Assembly (NCBI RefSeq): GCF_030418455.1
Contig: NZ_JAUHPW010000003.1
Span: 62,001 to 126,000, forward strand
Source of the DNA: Demequina litoralis
Lineage (GTDB): Bacteria > Actinomycetota > Actinomycetes > Actinomycetales > Demequinaceae
DNA: 64,000 nucleotides
Direction of reading: 5' to 3'
This document shows positions 1 through 8,235 of this stretch, in pieces (within the stretch, counting starts at the first letter, position 1; every line of letters begins with the position of its first letter). Below the pieces are notes generated by a model. The model was not told the DNA's origin. It saw nothing but the letters and a program-made list of their open reading frames with translations, and did not search any database. The position numbers and the translations under genes were made by a program.

Positions 1-1357
1 CCCCGTCGATCAGGTGGGACTGGTAGAGGCGCCACGCGGTCGTCGCGGCGGGCTCGACCGCGACCACGGCCGGCCCGTCGCGCAGGTCGCGGCCCGGCTT
101 GAGGCGCGTCAGCGCGTGACCCTCGGCGGCGCTGTGGAGGCGCGTGCGCGCCGCCTTCGCGACCCGGCCGAGACCGGCGCTGCCGCTGAACGCGAGCGGC
201 ACCGCCTGGGCGTCGGAGGCGAGCGGCTCGCCGATCCCCTCGACCCGGGGTGCGCGCACCACGGGACGCATCGCATCGTCGCTGGCGAACGGTGCCTCGG
301 TGGCTCGCCGGAAGCCGCCGGCGAGGCCGTCGATCACCATCGAGAGGGGGAACTCCGTGGGCTGGGCGTACGGCTCGTCCGCGCCGGTGCGGGCCTCGGC
401 CGAGAGCACGTCGAGGTCGCCGAGCACCGTCGCCCGCGACGCCTTGACCGAGCGCGCCAGCGCGCGGCCGGCCTCCTGCGCGGCGTCGAGGGCCCACGCG
501 GGGAGGGTCGCGGGGCGGCCCTTGGTGCCCGTGCCGCGCTTCATCCCGTTGCCCATGCCCTGCTGGACCAGCTGGACGCGCTCGAAGCTGGTGAGGTGCT
601 GACGCGTGGCCGCTCCCGTGAGCCGGGTGAACTCGCTCTGCGTGAAGGACAGCGACGTGTTGCTCGAGAACTGCCGGAGGGTGCCCTGGTCGAGCCCGAG
701 GAGCTCCTCCATCTCGGCGAACACGCTGGTGCGGTCCTCCGGGTCGGGGATGAGGACCGTGATGTTCTTCGCCCCGACCAGCTTCTTCCACCGGGTCATG
801 AGCGTGTAGCCGTCGTCGCCTCGCATCGACATGAGGGGACGCAGGTCGAGCTTCGCGGGATCCCGCAGCACCTCCCGCAGCCAGTCCTCGAACGGCTCCT
901 GATGCCCCGCGGAGGCACCCTGCTGCCACGACGACGGCAGCAGCTGCGGGATCGAGCGCAGGGTGATGAGGATGCGGACATCGTCGCCCAGGTGCGAGAG
1001 CACCTTCCGGGCCTCGGTGATGTCGATCTCCGCGAGCAGCTCCGAGCTCAGCACCACCTGTGTCACGCCCGGCGCGGAGGCATCACGCTTGAGCCGCTCG
1101 AGCAGGTCGAGGGAGTCGCCCGTGGGGTTCCACGCGCCGTGCCGGCGCCCCATGAGCTGCACGGCGAGGTGGTGGTGGTTGATGCGGCCGTCGAGCTCCG
1201 GGTAGAGGATGCCCGCCTTGCGCAGCTTCCTGCGCGACTTGGCCAGGCCGTTCTGCACGGCGGTGGTCGCCGACTTGGGGATGCCGATGTGCAGCAGGAC
1301 GGGTGCGGGGAAGTCCTCGCGACGCGACCGACCCCACGCGGGCAGCAGGGCCCTCAC
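1..1357 (-). CDS. Sulfotransferase-like protein, C-terminus beyond window
   Basis: The start is a GTG at 1357 that overlaps the stop of the preceding gene as GTGA; the frame runs off the left edge after 452 codons. Residues 21-35 read LLHIGIPKSATTAVQ, which resembles the 5'-phosphosulfate-binding loop of PAPS-dependent sulfotransferases (usually KSGTT; here KSATT). A strand with ILITLRS followed by SSW near residue 130-145 fits the 3'-phosphate-binding segment. It is the last visible gene of an overlapping three-gene operon with two glycan enzymes, so sulfation of a surface glycan is the likely role (inference). The substrate cannot be read from sequence. The PAPS supply genes lie 5 kb away. 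Confidence 0.7.
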   Translation of the reverse strand, partial: MRALLPAWGRSRREDFPAPVLLHIGIPKSATTAVQNGLAKSRRKLRKAGILYPELDGRINHHHLAVQLMGRRHGAWNPTGDSLDLLERLKRDASAPGVTQVVLSSELLAEIDITEARKVLSHLGDDVRILITLRSIPQLLPSSWQQGASAGHQEPFEDWLREVLRDPAKLDLRPLMSMRGDDGYTLMTRWKKLVGAKNITVLIPDPEDRTSVFAEMEELLGLDQGTLRQFSSNTSLSFTQSEFTRLTGAATRQHLTSFERVQLVQQGMGNGMKRGTGTKGRPATLPAWALDAAQEAGRALARSVKASRATVLGDLDVLSAEARTGADEPYAQPTEFPLSMVIDGLAGGFRRATEAPFASDDAMRPVVRAPRVEGIGEPLASDAQAVPLAFSGSAGLGRVAKAARTRLHSAAEGHALTRLKPGRDLRDGPAVVAVEPAATTAWRLYQSHLIDG

Positions 1358-2697
1358 GTGGTGCCCTTGGCACGGGAGGCGCGCACCTTGCGAAGGTACT
1401 GGTAGGTCGGCTGTGCCGCGCTCGCGGGCACGCGCTCGAGCGCGCCGCGCGCCATGCGCGAGACCGCCGACTTCAGCTGCGCGCCGGGCAGCCCGAGCCG
1501 GTTGATGCGGCCCTGCGTGAAGTAGCGTGCGCGGTCCTCGGGAGAGACCTGCTCGAGGTACGCGACCGCCTCGTCCCTGCGACCGCTCAGCGTCTCGGGC
1601 TGCATCACGAACGCGACGGCGACGGTGAGCCTGCGGAGCCTCTCGAGCAGGTCCTCCTCGCCGCGGTGGCGGGAGCGGAAGTCGATGATCGTCAGCGGGA
1701 TGCGGTTGCTGTTCTCGTAGGTCGTGAGCGAACGGAACATCACCTCGGTCCCGACGCAGCGTGTCGGGAGGTCGAAGATCCGCTCGGCGGTGGCGAGCGC
1801 CGTGGAGAACCCCGCGACCACGCCCACGAGGTCGTGGGTGACCATGACCGCCTCGGCGGAGAGCCGCGGGTCGACCAGCTCGATCTCGAGACCCGACCTC
1901 TGCGCCGCCTCGACGAGGGCGGCGGTGTTGGTCGAGGGCGCGGACGGGTGGGGCTTGAAGAGGACCCGTGTCGCGCCGAGCTCATGCGCGGCCTCGAACA
2001 TCTTCACCTGCATCGCCGACTCCTGCGCGGGCGTGATGAGGCGGAGCGCTGCGAGGTACTGGCCGAGCACGAGCGCGGTGGGCGCCGGGTCCGCGACCCG
2101 CGGCAGCTGCGCGGCGTCGCACACCTCGCCCATGAGCGCGCGGAAGTGCTGGGGGGCGACCGGGTGATAGTCGATCCCGTGCTCGGACAGCAGGAGGGGA
2201 TCGAGGCCCTCCACCAGGTCGAGGTAGACCATGCCGGTGATCCGCTGCCCGAACGCGTGCGACTGCGGGTCCCGCGTGGGTCCGTAGCTCATGAGGCCCT
2301 CGGACAGGATGGTGATGCGGGAGCTGTGGAAGACGCGCGCCAGCGTGGCCGCCGGCGGGACGTGCACGGACTCGAGCACGAGCTCGACCTCGGCGTCGCC
2401 GAGGTCCCAGTACCCGCGCATCAGGCGCTCCTGCATCGGCACGTCGATCGCGAAGACCTTCCAATGGGACGGCCGCTGCGGCGCCAGCAGGGCGCCCAGG
2501 TCGACCACCCTGTCGAAGCGCGACAGGATCGCGTCTGCGCCGGGGGTGTCCGCGAGCGAGGTGACCACCTCGGGGATGGGGGCGTTGTTGGAGATGACGA
2601 GCACGCGCTCGTCGGCCTCGCCGAGGAGTCCGGCATCGATCGCGGCGGCGGCCGATGCCGCGCCGAACAGGGTCGTGACGGCGGTGAGCTGGATCAT
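1354..2697 (-). CDS. Polysialyltransferase-like glycosyltransferase
   Basis: This 447-residue protein starts at ATG 2697, overlapping the previous stop as ATGA. It shows the three short motifs of bacterial polysialyltransferase/sialyltransferase families (GT38/GT52-like): an acidic-Gly motif (SEG, residues 132-134), the HP motif inside LFKPHPSAP (around 246-254), and a Ser/Thr motif in GFSTAL (296-301). The known family transfers sialic acid from CMP-sialic acid on the cytoplasmic face of the membrane. No sialic acid synthesis genes (neuB, neuA) are visible, so the donor sugar is uncertain. The overlaps with the GT2 gene before it and the sulfotransferase-like gene after it indicate one operon for a surface polymer. 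Confidence 0.65.
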   Translation of the reverse strand: MIQLTAVTTLFGAASAAAAIDAGLLGEADERVLVISNNAPIPEVVTSLADTPGADAILSRFDRVVDLGALLAPQRPSHWKVFAIDVPMQERLMRGYWDLGDAEVELVLESVHVPPAATLARVFHSSRITILSEGLMSYGPTRDPQSHAFGQRITGMVYLDLVEGLDPLLLSEHGIDYHPVAPQHFRALMGEVCDAAQLPRVADPAPTALVLGQYLAALRLITPAQESAMQVKMFEAAHELGATRVLFKPHPSAPSTNTAALVEAAQRSGLEIELVDPRLSAEAVMVTHDLVGVVAGFSTALATAERIFDLPTRCVGTEVMFRSLTTYENSNRIPLTIIDFRSRHRGEEDLLERLRRLTVAVAFVMQPETLSGRRDEAVAYLEQVSPEDRARYFTQGRINRLGLPGAQLKSAVSRMARGALERVPASAAQPTYQYLRKVRASRAKGTT

Positions 2698-3692
2698 GCG
2701 GAGGCCTTCTCCTTGAGCACGGGCAGGATGGCCGGGCCGAGCTGCGAGCGGCGGGCCATCCCGATGGCCTCCCATTCCTTCGCGAGCGGCTCGCGGTCGA
2801 GCGTCGTGGCGAACTCGCGGATCGATGCGCGCAGCAGTCGACGGTCCGCGTGGCTCATGCCCCTGTCGCGGGCGACGTGGTGAGCCGCGATCGCGAGGAA
2901 CTGACGGATGACCTTGGCCTCGAAGACCCGGTCCTCGTCGCGTGCCATCACCAGGTCGCGCACGAGCGCGAAGCCGTCGATGAAGGCGAGCTGGCGCCTG
3001 TCGAAGACCTGGGTGAGCGACGTGCCCACGTCGCGGCGGTAGACGATCCATGGCGCGTCCACCACGGCGACGGTGGCGTCCGACAGCGCGAGGCGCCAGA
3101 TCGCGACGCGATCCTCGAAGCTGTGCAGGCCCTCGTCGTACGCGAGCCGGCCGTCGTCGACCAGGCGCCGGTGGAAGATGCCCGCCCACGGGAACGGGTA
3201 GTCGACCAGGGAGGCATGGTTGGTCGGCAGGATCGCGTCGCGTGCGGCGATCGGCACGTCGCGGCGGCCCTCGGGCGCACGGTGGATCTCGCGAGGCTGG
3301 CCCGTCTCGAAGGCGCGCACGTGGTCCGTGCGCACGAAGTCGACGCCGAGCTCGTCGCACCGCGCCATGAGGTGGTCGAGCCGGCCGGGCGCCATCCAGT
3401 CGTCGGCGTCGAGGAAGGCGATGTACTCGCGGTCCGCGGCCTTGAGGCCCTGCACGCGTGCCGTTCCCACGCTCTGCGGGCTCTCGTTGCGCAGGATCAC
3501 CATCTCACCCAGGCGGTCGCCGAACTCCCGTGCGATGTCCCCGGTGCGGTCCGTCGAGCCGTCGTCGATGATGACGACCTGCATGCGCGCCGGGTCGGAG
3601 ACCTGACGTTCGAGGGACTGCAGCGCCGTGCCGATGAAGTCGGCGCCGTTGTGGACGGGGATGATGACCGATACGGACCGGTCGAACGGCAT
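2694..3692 (-). CDS. Family 2 glycosyltransferase
   Basis: A 332-residue protein with a GT-A fold signature: SVSVIIPVHNGADF near the N-terminus, VIIDDGSTD around residue 45, and the metal/nucleotide-binding FLDADDW around residue 95. Such enzymes transfer sugars from nucleotide-sugar donors to a growing glycan in the cytoplasm. No membrane segments are evident. The start at ATG 3692 was chosen because homologous sequence begins at SVSVIIP; upstream codons read as arginine-rich non-conserved sequence, and GGAGGG stands just before the start. It is the first gene of the operon that continues with the polysialyltransferase-like and sulfotransferase-like genes. The acceptor and sugar are unknown. 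Confidence 0.85.
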   Translation of the reverse strand: MPFDRSVSVIIPVHNGADFIGTALQSLERQVSDPARMQVVIIDDGSTDRTGDIAREFGDRLGEMVILRNESPQSVGTARVQGLKAADREYIAFLDADDWMAPGRLDHLMARCDELGVDFVRTDHVRAFETGQPREIHRAPEGRRDVPIAARDAILPTNHASLVDYPFPWAGIFHRRLVDDGRLAYDEGLHSFEDRVAIWRLALSDATVAVVDAPWIVYRRDVGTSLTQVFDRRQLAFIDGFALVRDLVMARDEDRVFEAKVIRQFLAIAAHHVARDRGMSHADRRLLRASIREFATTLDREPLAKEWEAIGMARRSQLGPAILPVLKEKASA

Positions 3693-3896
3693 GGGCCCTC
3701 CTGTGGGGTGGACGTCGAGGCGTGATCCCCTTCGCCCGCGGCCGCGAGCGCCTGGGGCGCCCATAGGCACCCGGTTCATCTGGGCGCAGGGAACGTCCCG
3801 CAGGTCATGCGGGCGGGTTGTCCCAACCATAACTCACGGCACGAACGAGCAGCGCATCGGGCGGGCGCACCGGTGGGCACCGCCTACCCTGTGGGG
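3693..3896. promoter_or_regulatory. Divergent intergenic region, glycan operon versus acyltransferase
   Basis: This 204-bp gap must carry promoters in both directions. For the acyltransferase a TACCCT box at 3885-3890 ends exactly six bases before the ATG at 3897, suggesting a leaderless transcript. No clear -10 box or operator was recognised for the leftward glycan operon, and no small gene was found. Confidence 0.45.
3885..3890 (+). promoter_or_regulatory. -10 box TACCCT, leaderless start
   Basis: TACCCT is followed by six bases and then ATG at 3897. With the usual 6-7 base distance from -10 to the transcription start, the mRNA would begin at or next to the start codon; there is no ribosome binding site. 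Confidence 0.5.
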
Positions 3897-6104
3897 ATGA
3901 CGCTCTCCCCGGCTCGTCCCCGCCACAGCGCCGCGCGCACCCGCGCCCGGGTCCCGATGCGGCTCGACATCCAGGGGCTGCGCGCGCTCGCGGTGGTTCT
4001 CGTCGTGGTCTACCACCTGTGGCCGTGGCGGCTGTCGGGCGGGTACGTCGGCGTCGATGTGTTCTTCGTCATCTCGGGCTTCCTCATCACGTCGCACCTG
4101 GTGCGCGAGGCCCAGGCGACGGGCGGCGTCCGCCTGGGCGCCTTCTGGGCGCGGCGGGCCCGCCGCCTGCTCCCGGCCTCCCTGGTGGTGCTGGGTGCGA
4201 CCCTCGCCGCGGTGTGGGCCTGGGTCCCACGCGCCCTGTGGGAGCCGTTCACGCGGGAGGTGATCGCCTCCGCGGCCTATGTCGAGAACTGGGTGCTCGC
4301 GTCCAAGGCCGTCGACTATCTGGCCGCGGACGATGCGCCATCGCCCGTGCAGCACTACTGGTCCCTGGCCGCGGAGGAGCAGTTCTACCTGGTGTGGCCC
4401 CTGATCGTCGTGGCGGCCCTCGTGGCGGCACGGGCCGGTCGCGGCAGGTTCGCACCCCGACGCGCGATCGCGGCGGCCGTGCTCGCCGTGACCGTCGCAT
4501 CGTTCGTGGCGTCGGTGGCGTGGACGGCGGCCAGCCCCGCCCAGGCGTACTTCATCACCCCGACGCGCGCGTGGGAGTTCGGCGTCGGCGCGCTCCTCGC
4601 GTTCGCCTCTGCCGCACGGGCACCGGGCTGGGTGAGGGCTGCGGCGGCATGGACGGGGCTCGCGGCGATCGTCGCGGCGGCGGTCGCGTTCGACGCGCCG
4701 ACGCCGTTCCCTGGGAGCTGGGCGCTGGTGCCGGTCCTCGGCACGGCGCTGGTGCTGTGGGCGGACGGCGATGCGGTGCGGGGCACGCCGGGGCGTCTGT
4801 GGCGCAACCGCGCGGTGCGTGCCACGGGCGAGCTCTCCTACTCCATCTACCTGTGGCACTGGGTCGCGATCGTCATCGTGCCGTACGCGATCGGTCGCGA
4901 GATGGTCGCGATCGACAAGCTCGCGCTGCTCGGCGGTGTGGCAGCCGCCTCGTACCTGACGTGGAGGTGGGTCGAGTCGCCCGTGCGGCGCATGCCGGCG
5001 CTCGCCGAGGCACCCGCGCGCCGCACGTTCGCGGCGGTGGTCGTGGGTATGGTGCTCGTGATCGGCCCCGCCGCATGGATGGCGGTCACGGTCGAGAGGG
5101 ACGTCGCGGCGAGCCTCGCCGAGTCCGAGCGACTCGCGGCGGCCGCGGCGATCGCGGGCGATCCGGCGGCCGTGCGTGACGACGAGGACGTCGCGGGGGA
5201 CGATGCGGCGGTCGACGAGCTGCCGGCCGACGAGCCCGTGGAGGAGCCGGTCTGCCTGGGCGCCGCGACGGTGGATCCCGAGGGCGCGTGCGCGCCGACG
5301 CTTCCCGAGGACCAGGTGGTGCCCCTGCCCGCGGCCGCGAAGGCGGACTCTCCCGAGGACTGCCTGGGGAAGAAGGGCAGCCGCGACTTCGACCTGTGCG
5401 AGTTCGGGGTCCCGCGCGAGGAGGCGACCGAGACGGTCGCCCTCATCGGCGACTCCCACGCCTACCACTGGCTTCCCGCGCTCGAGGCGCTTGCCGAGCG
5501 GAACGGGTGGCACGGCATCGTCATGGCGCGAGCCTCCTGCCCGTTCGTGGCGGAGGACCGCAACCTCGAGGAGCGCATCATCTCCACCTGCGCCACGTTC
5601 AACGAGCGCGTGAGCGCCGAGCTCGCGGAGCGCGAGGACGTGACGGTGGTGGTGATGGCGGCGCTCGCGAAGACCCGCTTCGCGGCGCCGGAGGGGGCGG
5701 ACGCCTGGGGCTTCGCGGTCGACGCTCACGCGACGGCGATCGAGGGCCTGCCGGACCACGTCACGGACGTCTACGTGATGCGGGACTCGCCCCGGCCTCG
5801 CGAGGACAACGTGGAGTGCGTCGAACGCGAGCTGGGATCCCGCTCGGCGGACGGGGCGGGCCGGGCGTGCGGGACGCCTCGCGACGTCTCCGTCGAGGAC
5901 GATGCGCTGGCAGCCGCGGCGCAGGCGGGCGACCGGGCCGCCGTCGTCGACCTCACGGACCTGTACTGCGACGCCGACACCTGCGTGCCGGTGGTGGGCA
6001 ACGTGCTCGTCTACGCCGACCAGGGCCACCTCACGCGCACGTGGGTGAACAGCACCGTGCCTCAGCTCGAGCGGCTCATGCCCGCCTTCTCGGCGCGGAC
6101 GTGA
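3897..6104 (+). CDS. OafA-type membrane O-acyltransferase with SGNH domain
   Basis: A 735-residue protein. Residues about 20-390 are the acyltransferase 3 domain, with MRLDIQGLRALAVVLVVVYH (catalytic His in VYHLW), GVDVFFVISGFLI and about ten membrane segments. An acidic, alanine-rich linker (around 420-460) leads to a periplasmic SGNH-like domain with GDSHAYHW (Ser nucleophile in GDSH) and a C-terminal DQGHLT that supplies the Asp-x-x-His pair. This architecture O-acetylates cell-surface polysaccharide or peptidoglycan. Divergent transcription from the glycan operon suggests it decorates that glycan (inference). The start at 3897 is favoured by the -10 box six bases before it. Confidence 0.88.
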   Translation: MTLSPARPRHSAARTRARVPMRLDIQGLRALAVVLVVVYHLWPWRLSGGYVGVDVFFVISGFLITSHLVREAQATGGVRLGAFWARRARRLLPASLVVLGATLAAVWAWVPRALWEPFTREVIASAAYVENWVLASKAVDYLAADDAPSPVQHYWSLAAEEQFYLVWPLIVVAALVAARAGRGRFAPRRAIAAAVLAVTVASFVASVAWTAASPAQAYFITPTRAWEFGVGALLAFASAARAPGWVRAAAAWTGLAAIVAAAVAFDAPTPFPGSWALVPVLGTALVLWADGDAVRGTPGRLWRNRAVRATGELSYSIYLWHWVAIVIVPYAIGREMVAIDKLALLGGVAAASYLTWRWVESPVRRMPALAEAPARRTFAAVVVGMVLVIGPAAWMAVTVERDVAASLAESERLAAAAAIAGDPAAVRDDEDVAGDDAAVDELPADEPVEEPVCLGAATVDPEGACAPTLPEDQVVPLPAAAKADSPEDCLGKKGSRDFDLCEFGVPREEATETVALIGDSHAYHWLPALEALAERNGWHGIVMARASCPFVAEDRNLEERIISTCATFNERVSAELAEREDVTVVVMAALAKTRFAAPEGADAWGFAVDAHATAIEGLPDHVTDVYVMRDSPRPREDNVECVERELGSRSADGAGRACGTPRDVSVEDDALAAAAQAGDRAAVVDLTDLYCDADTCVPVVGNVLVYADQGHLTRTWVNSTVPQLERLMPAFSART

Positions 6105-6108
6105 CGGC

Positions 6109-6127
6109 GACGGGCCCGCGGCCCGTC
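6109..6127. terminator. Hairpin between convergent genes
   Basis: A perfect 8-bp stem, GACGGGCC / GGCCCGTC, with a three-base loop lies between the acyltransferase stop and the stop of the cysC-like gene. There is no long T-run. It may serve both converging transcripts. Confidence 0.55.
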
Positions 6128-7241
6128 AGATGACGTAGCTGGACTCGGGCTGGATGGCGGCGCGGAGGATCGCCTCGGCGGCGTCCTCGACGGTCTCGGT
6201 GCCGTCCTCGGCGACCACGATGTCCGCGTCGAGCGGTGTCTCGTAGGGGTCGGAGATGCCGGTGAACTCCTTGATCTCGCCGGCGCGGGCCTTGGCGTAG
6301 AGGCCCTTGCGGTCGCGTGCCTCGCAGACCTCGAGGGGGGTGGCGACGTGGACGAGCATGAAGCGGCCGTGCTCCTCGGCCATGGCGCGCATCTCGGCGC
6401 GCATCGTGGCGTAGGGCGCGATGGGGGCGCAGACGGCGATGCCGCCGTGCGCGGCGAGCTGAGAGGCGACCCAGCCGATGCGGCGGACGTTGAGCTCGCG
6501 GTCGGCGCGGGAGAAGCCCAGGCCCGAGGACAGCATCGCGCGGACCTCGTCGCCGTCGAGCAGGGTGACGCGCTGGTGGCTCTCGGCGCGCAGGCGGCGG
6601 GTGAGCTGGCGGGCGATGGTGGACTTGCCGGAGCCGGACAGGCCCGACAGCAGGATGACCATGCCGGCGCCGCGGGCGCGGCCGGTGTGGCGGCGGGTGG
6701 CGACGGTGGAGGCGAAGACGACCTCGGTGAGGTGGGTGAGGAGCTCGTCCGTCGCGGCGGCGTCGAGGTGGGCGGCCGCGGGGCGGGGCAGGACGCGGAC
6801 CTCACGGTCGGCGCGGCGGGCGGCCGTGACGGCGCGGCTGAGCGCCTCGACGTCGCCGTGGTCGACCAGCACGATGTCGTCGTCGCGGTCGGAGACGTCG
6901 TTGCCCAGGGCGAGGGTGGCGTGGTCGAGCATCGGCAGCGACGCGCGCGGTCGGATCTCCGCGAACGATGCGGCCGCGGGCTCGCGCAGCATCGTGACGT
7001 CGCCCGCGACCCAGGTGCCGGCGCCGGTGGTGTGGGAGCCGGTGACGTCGACGCGGGCGACGGGGGTGGCCTCGGTGTCGAGGAGCTCGATCGCGGCCGG
7101 CACGGCGATGTCGCCGACGAGGAGCGTGGCGACGTGGGTGTCGCCGCCGGGCAGCTCGTAGCGCAGCTCCGCTCCGTACGCGCCGGCGCGCATGAGCTCG
7201 AGCTCGTTGAGCTGGCGGGGGGTGAGGCGGAGCTCGAGCAC
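6126..7241 (-). CDS. cysC: Adenylylsulfate kinase with N-terminal ATP-sulfurylase-like remnant
   Basis: The C-terminal half (residues about 192-365) is APS kinase: Walker A GLSGSGKST at 200-208, DGDEVR, and the lid motif EFTGISDPYE near 325. It phosphorylates APS to PAPS, the sulfuryl donor. The N-terminal ~185 residues begin LTPRQLNELELMRAGAYGAE, which resembles the PUA-like start of ATP sulfurylase, but no HxGH-type catalytic domain follows, so this part is probably not a sulfurylase. The start is GTG at 7241, one base after the stop of the permease gene. It is the last gene of the operon cysQ-cysD-cysN-permease-cysC. Free-standing CysC is about 200 residues, so this protein is clearly extended. 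Confidence 0.85.
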   Translation of the reverse strand: MLELRLTPRQLNELELMRAGAYGAELRYELPGGDTHVATLLVGDIAVPAAIELLDTEATPVARVDVTGSHTTGAGTWVAGDVTMLREPAAASFAEIRPRASLPMLDHATLALGNDVSDRDDDIVLVDHGDVEALSRAVTAARRADREVRVLPRPAAAHLDAAATDELLTHLTEVVFASTVATRRHTGRARGAGMVILLSGLSGSGKSTIARQLTRRLRAESHQRVTLLDGDEVRAMLSSGLGFSRADRELNVRRIGWVASQLAAHGGIAVCAPIAPYATMRAEMRAMAEEHGRFMLVHVATPLEVCEARDRKGLYAKARAGEIKEFTGISDPYETPLDADIVVAEDGTETVEDAAEAILRAAIQPESSYVI

Positions 7242-7242
7242 G

Positions 7243-8235
7243 TCAGCTCTCCTTGTCGTGGGCGGGGTCCTTGGGGGGTACGACCGCGGGGGTGTCCTTG
7301 GCGGCCTGCGCGGCGGCCTTGGCGCGCTTGTCCTGCCAGATGAAGAAGTGGAAGCCGAGCTGGTGGCGGATGAGGCCCCAGGCGAGGGTGCCGCCGATGA
7401 GTGCGGCGCCGAGGGCGGCGAGGGTGAGCTCGTTGGACACGCCGAGCATCTTCAGGCCGGAGATCAGCAGCACCATGGCCAGGGCGCGGCGCACGAGCCC
7501 GCCGGACACGCGGCTGGAGAGGTGGGCGCCGATGTAGGTGCCGGGGATGGAGCCGATGATGACGGGGATGGTGACGGTCCAGTCGACGTCGCCGAACATG
7601 AGGTGGGCGATGGCGGCGGACACGACGAGGGGCACGGCCTGGACGAGGTCGGTGCCGACGAGCTGGGAGGCCTTGAGCGCGGGGTAGAGGGCCATCAGCG
7701 CGATGATGATGAGGGAGCCCGAGCCCACCGAGGTGAGGCCGACCATGACGCCGCCGATGATCCCGACGATGATGGTGGGGACGGGGCGGGGGACGACGTC
7801 GGGGCGGTCCTTGGGCAGCGGGGGTGCGGAGCCGTCGCGGGAGCGGGCGCGTTCGCGTAGGCGCAGGTAGGCGCGCAGGAGAAGGCCCGCGGAGGCGATG
7901 ATGAGGGCGATGCCGAGGGCGCCCTTGGTGAACTTCTCGATGGTCTCGACGTCGCCGATGGCGTGCTGGACGAGGACGCCGAGGAACGCGGCGGGCACGG
8001 AGCCGTAGACCAGCAGGCGGACGAGCTGCCAGTTGACGGTCTTGTTGCGGATGTGGACCCAGGAGCCGAAGGGCTTCATCGCGGCCGCCGCGACGATGTC
8101 GGATGACACCGCGACGGGGGCGGGGATGCCGAAGAACAGCACGAGGGTGGGCGTCATGAGGGCGCCGCCGCCCATGCCGGTCAGGCCGACCACCACGCCG
8201 ATGGCGGCGGCGGCCGCGATGAGTCCTACGTCCAT
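7243..8235 (-). CDS. TauE/SafE-family membrane permease
   Basis: A 330-residue integral membrane protein with about eight hydrophobic segments and two internally similar halves, each with a Gly-rich signature (GLTGMGGGALMTP near residue 20, GLTSVGSGSLI near 175). This is the TauE/SafE fold, whose members move sulfite, sulfonates or other anions. Its position inside the PAPS operon, between cysN and cysC with 0-1 bp gaps, points to sulfate uptake or sulfite export; import of sulfate is the more useful role here (inference). The start at ATG 8235 abuts the cysN stop with no gap. The C-terminal tail is Lys/Asp-rich and cytoplasmic. Confidence 0.82.
   Translation of the reverse strand: MDVGLIAAAAAIGVVVGLTGMGGGALMTPTLVLFFGIPAPVAVSSDIVAAAAMKPFGSWVHIRNKTVNWQLVRLLVYGSVPAAFLGVLVQHAIGDVETIEKFTKGALGIALIIASAGLLLRAYLRLRERARSRDGSAPPLPKDRPDVVPRPVPTIIVGIIGGVMVGLTSVGSGSLIIIALMALYPALKASQLVGTDLVQAVPLVVSAAIAHLMFGDVDWTVTIPVIIGSIPGTYIGAHLSSRVSGGLVRRALAMVLLISGLKMLGVSNELTLAALGAALIGGTLAWGLIRHQLGFHFFIWQDKRAKAAAQAAKDTPAVVPPKDPAHDKES

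Noticed and set aside
3834-6029. Long antisense reading frame (over 700 codons) opposite the acyltransferase gene
   Set aside because: It is a by-product of high G+C: Arg/His-rich with no domain, while the + strand encodes clear acyltransferase and SGNH motifs. Similar long frames opposite other genes were rejected for the same reason.
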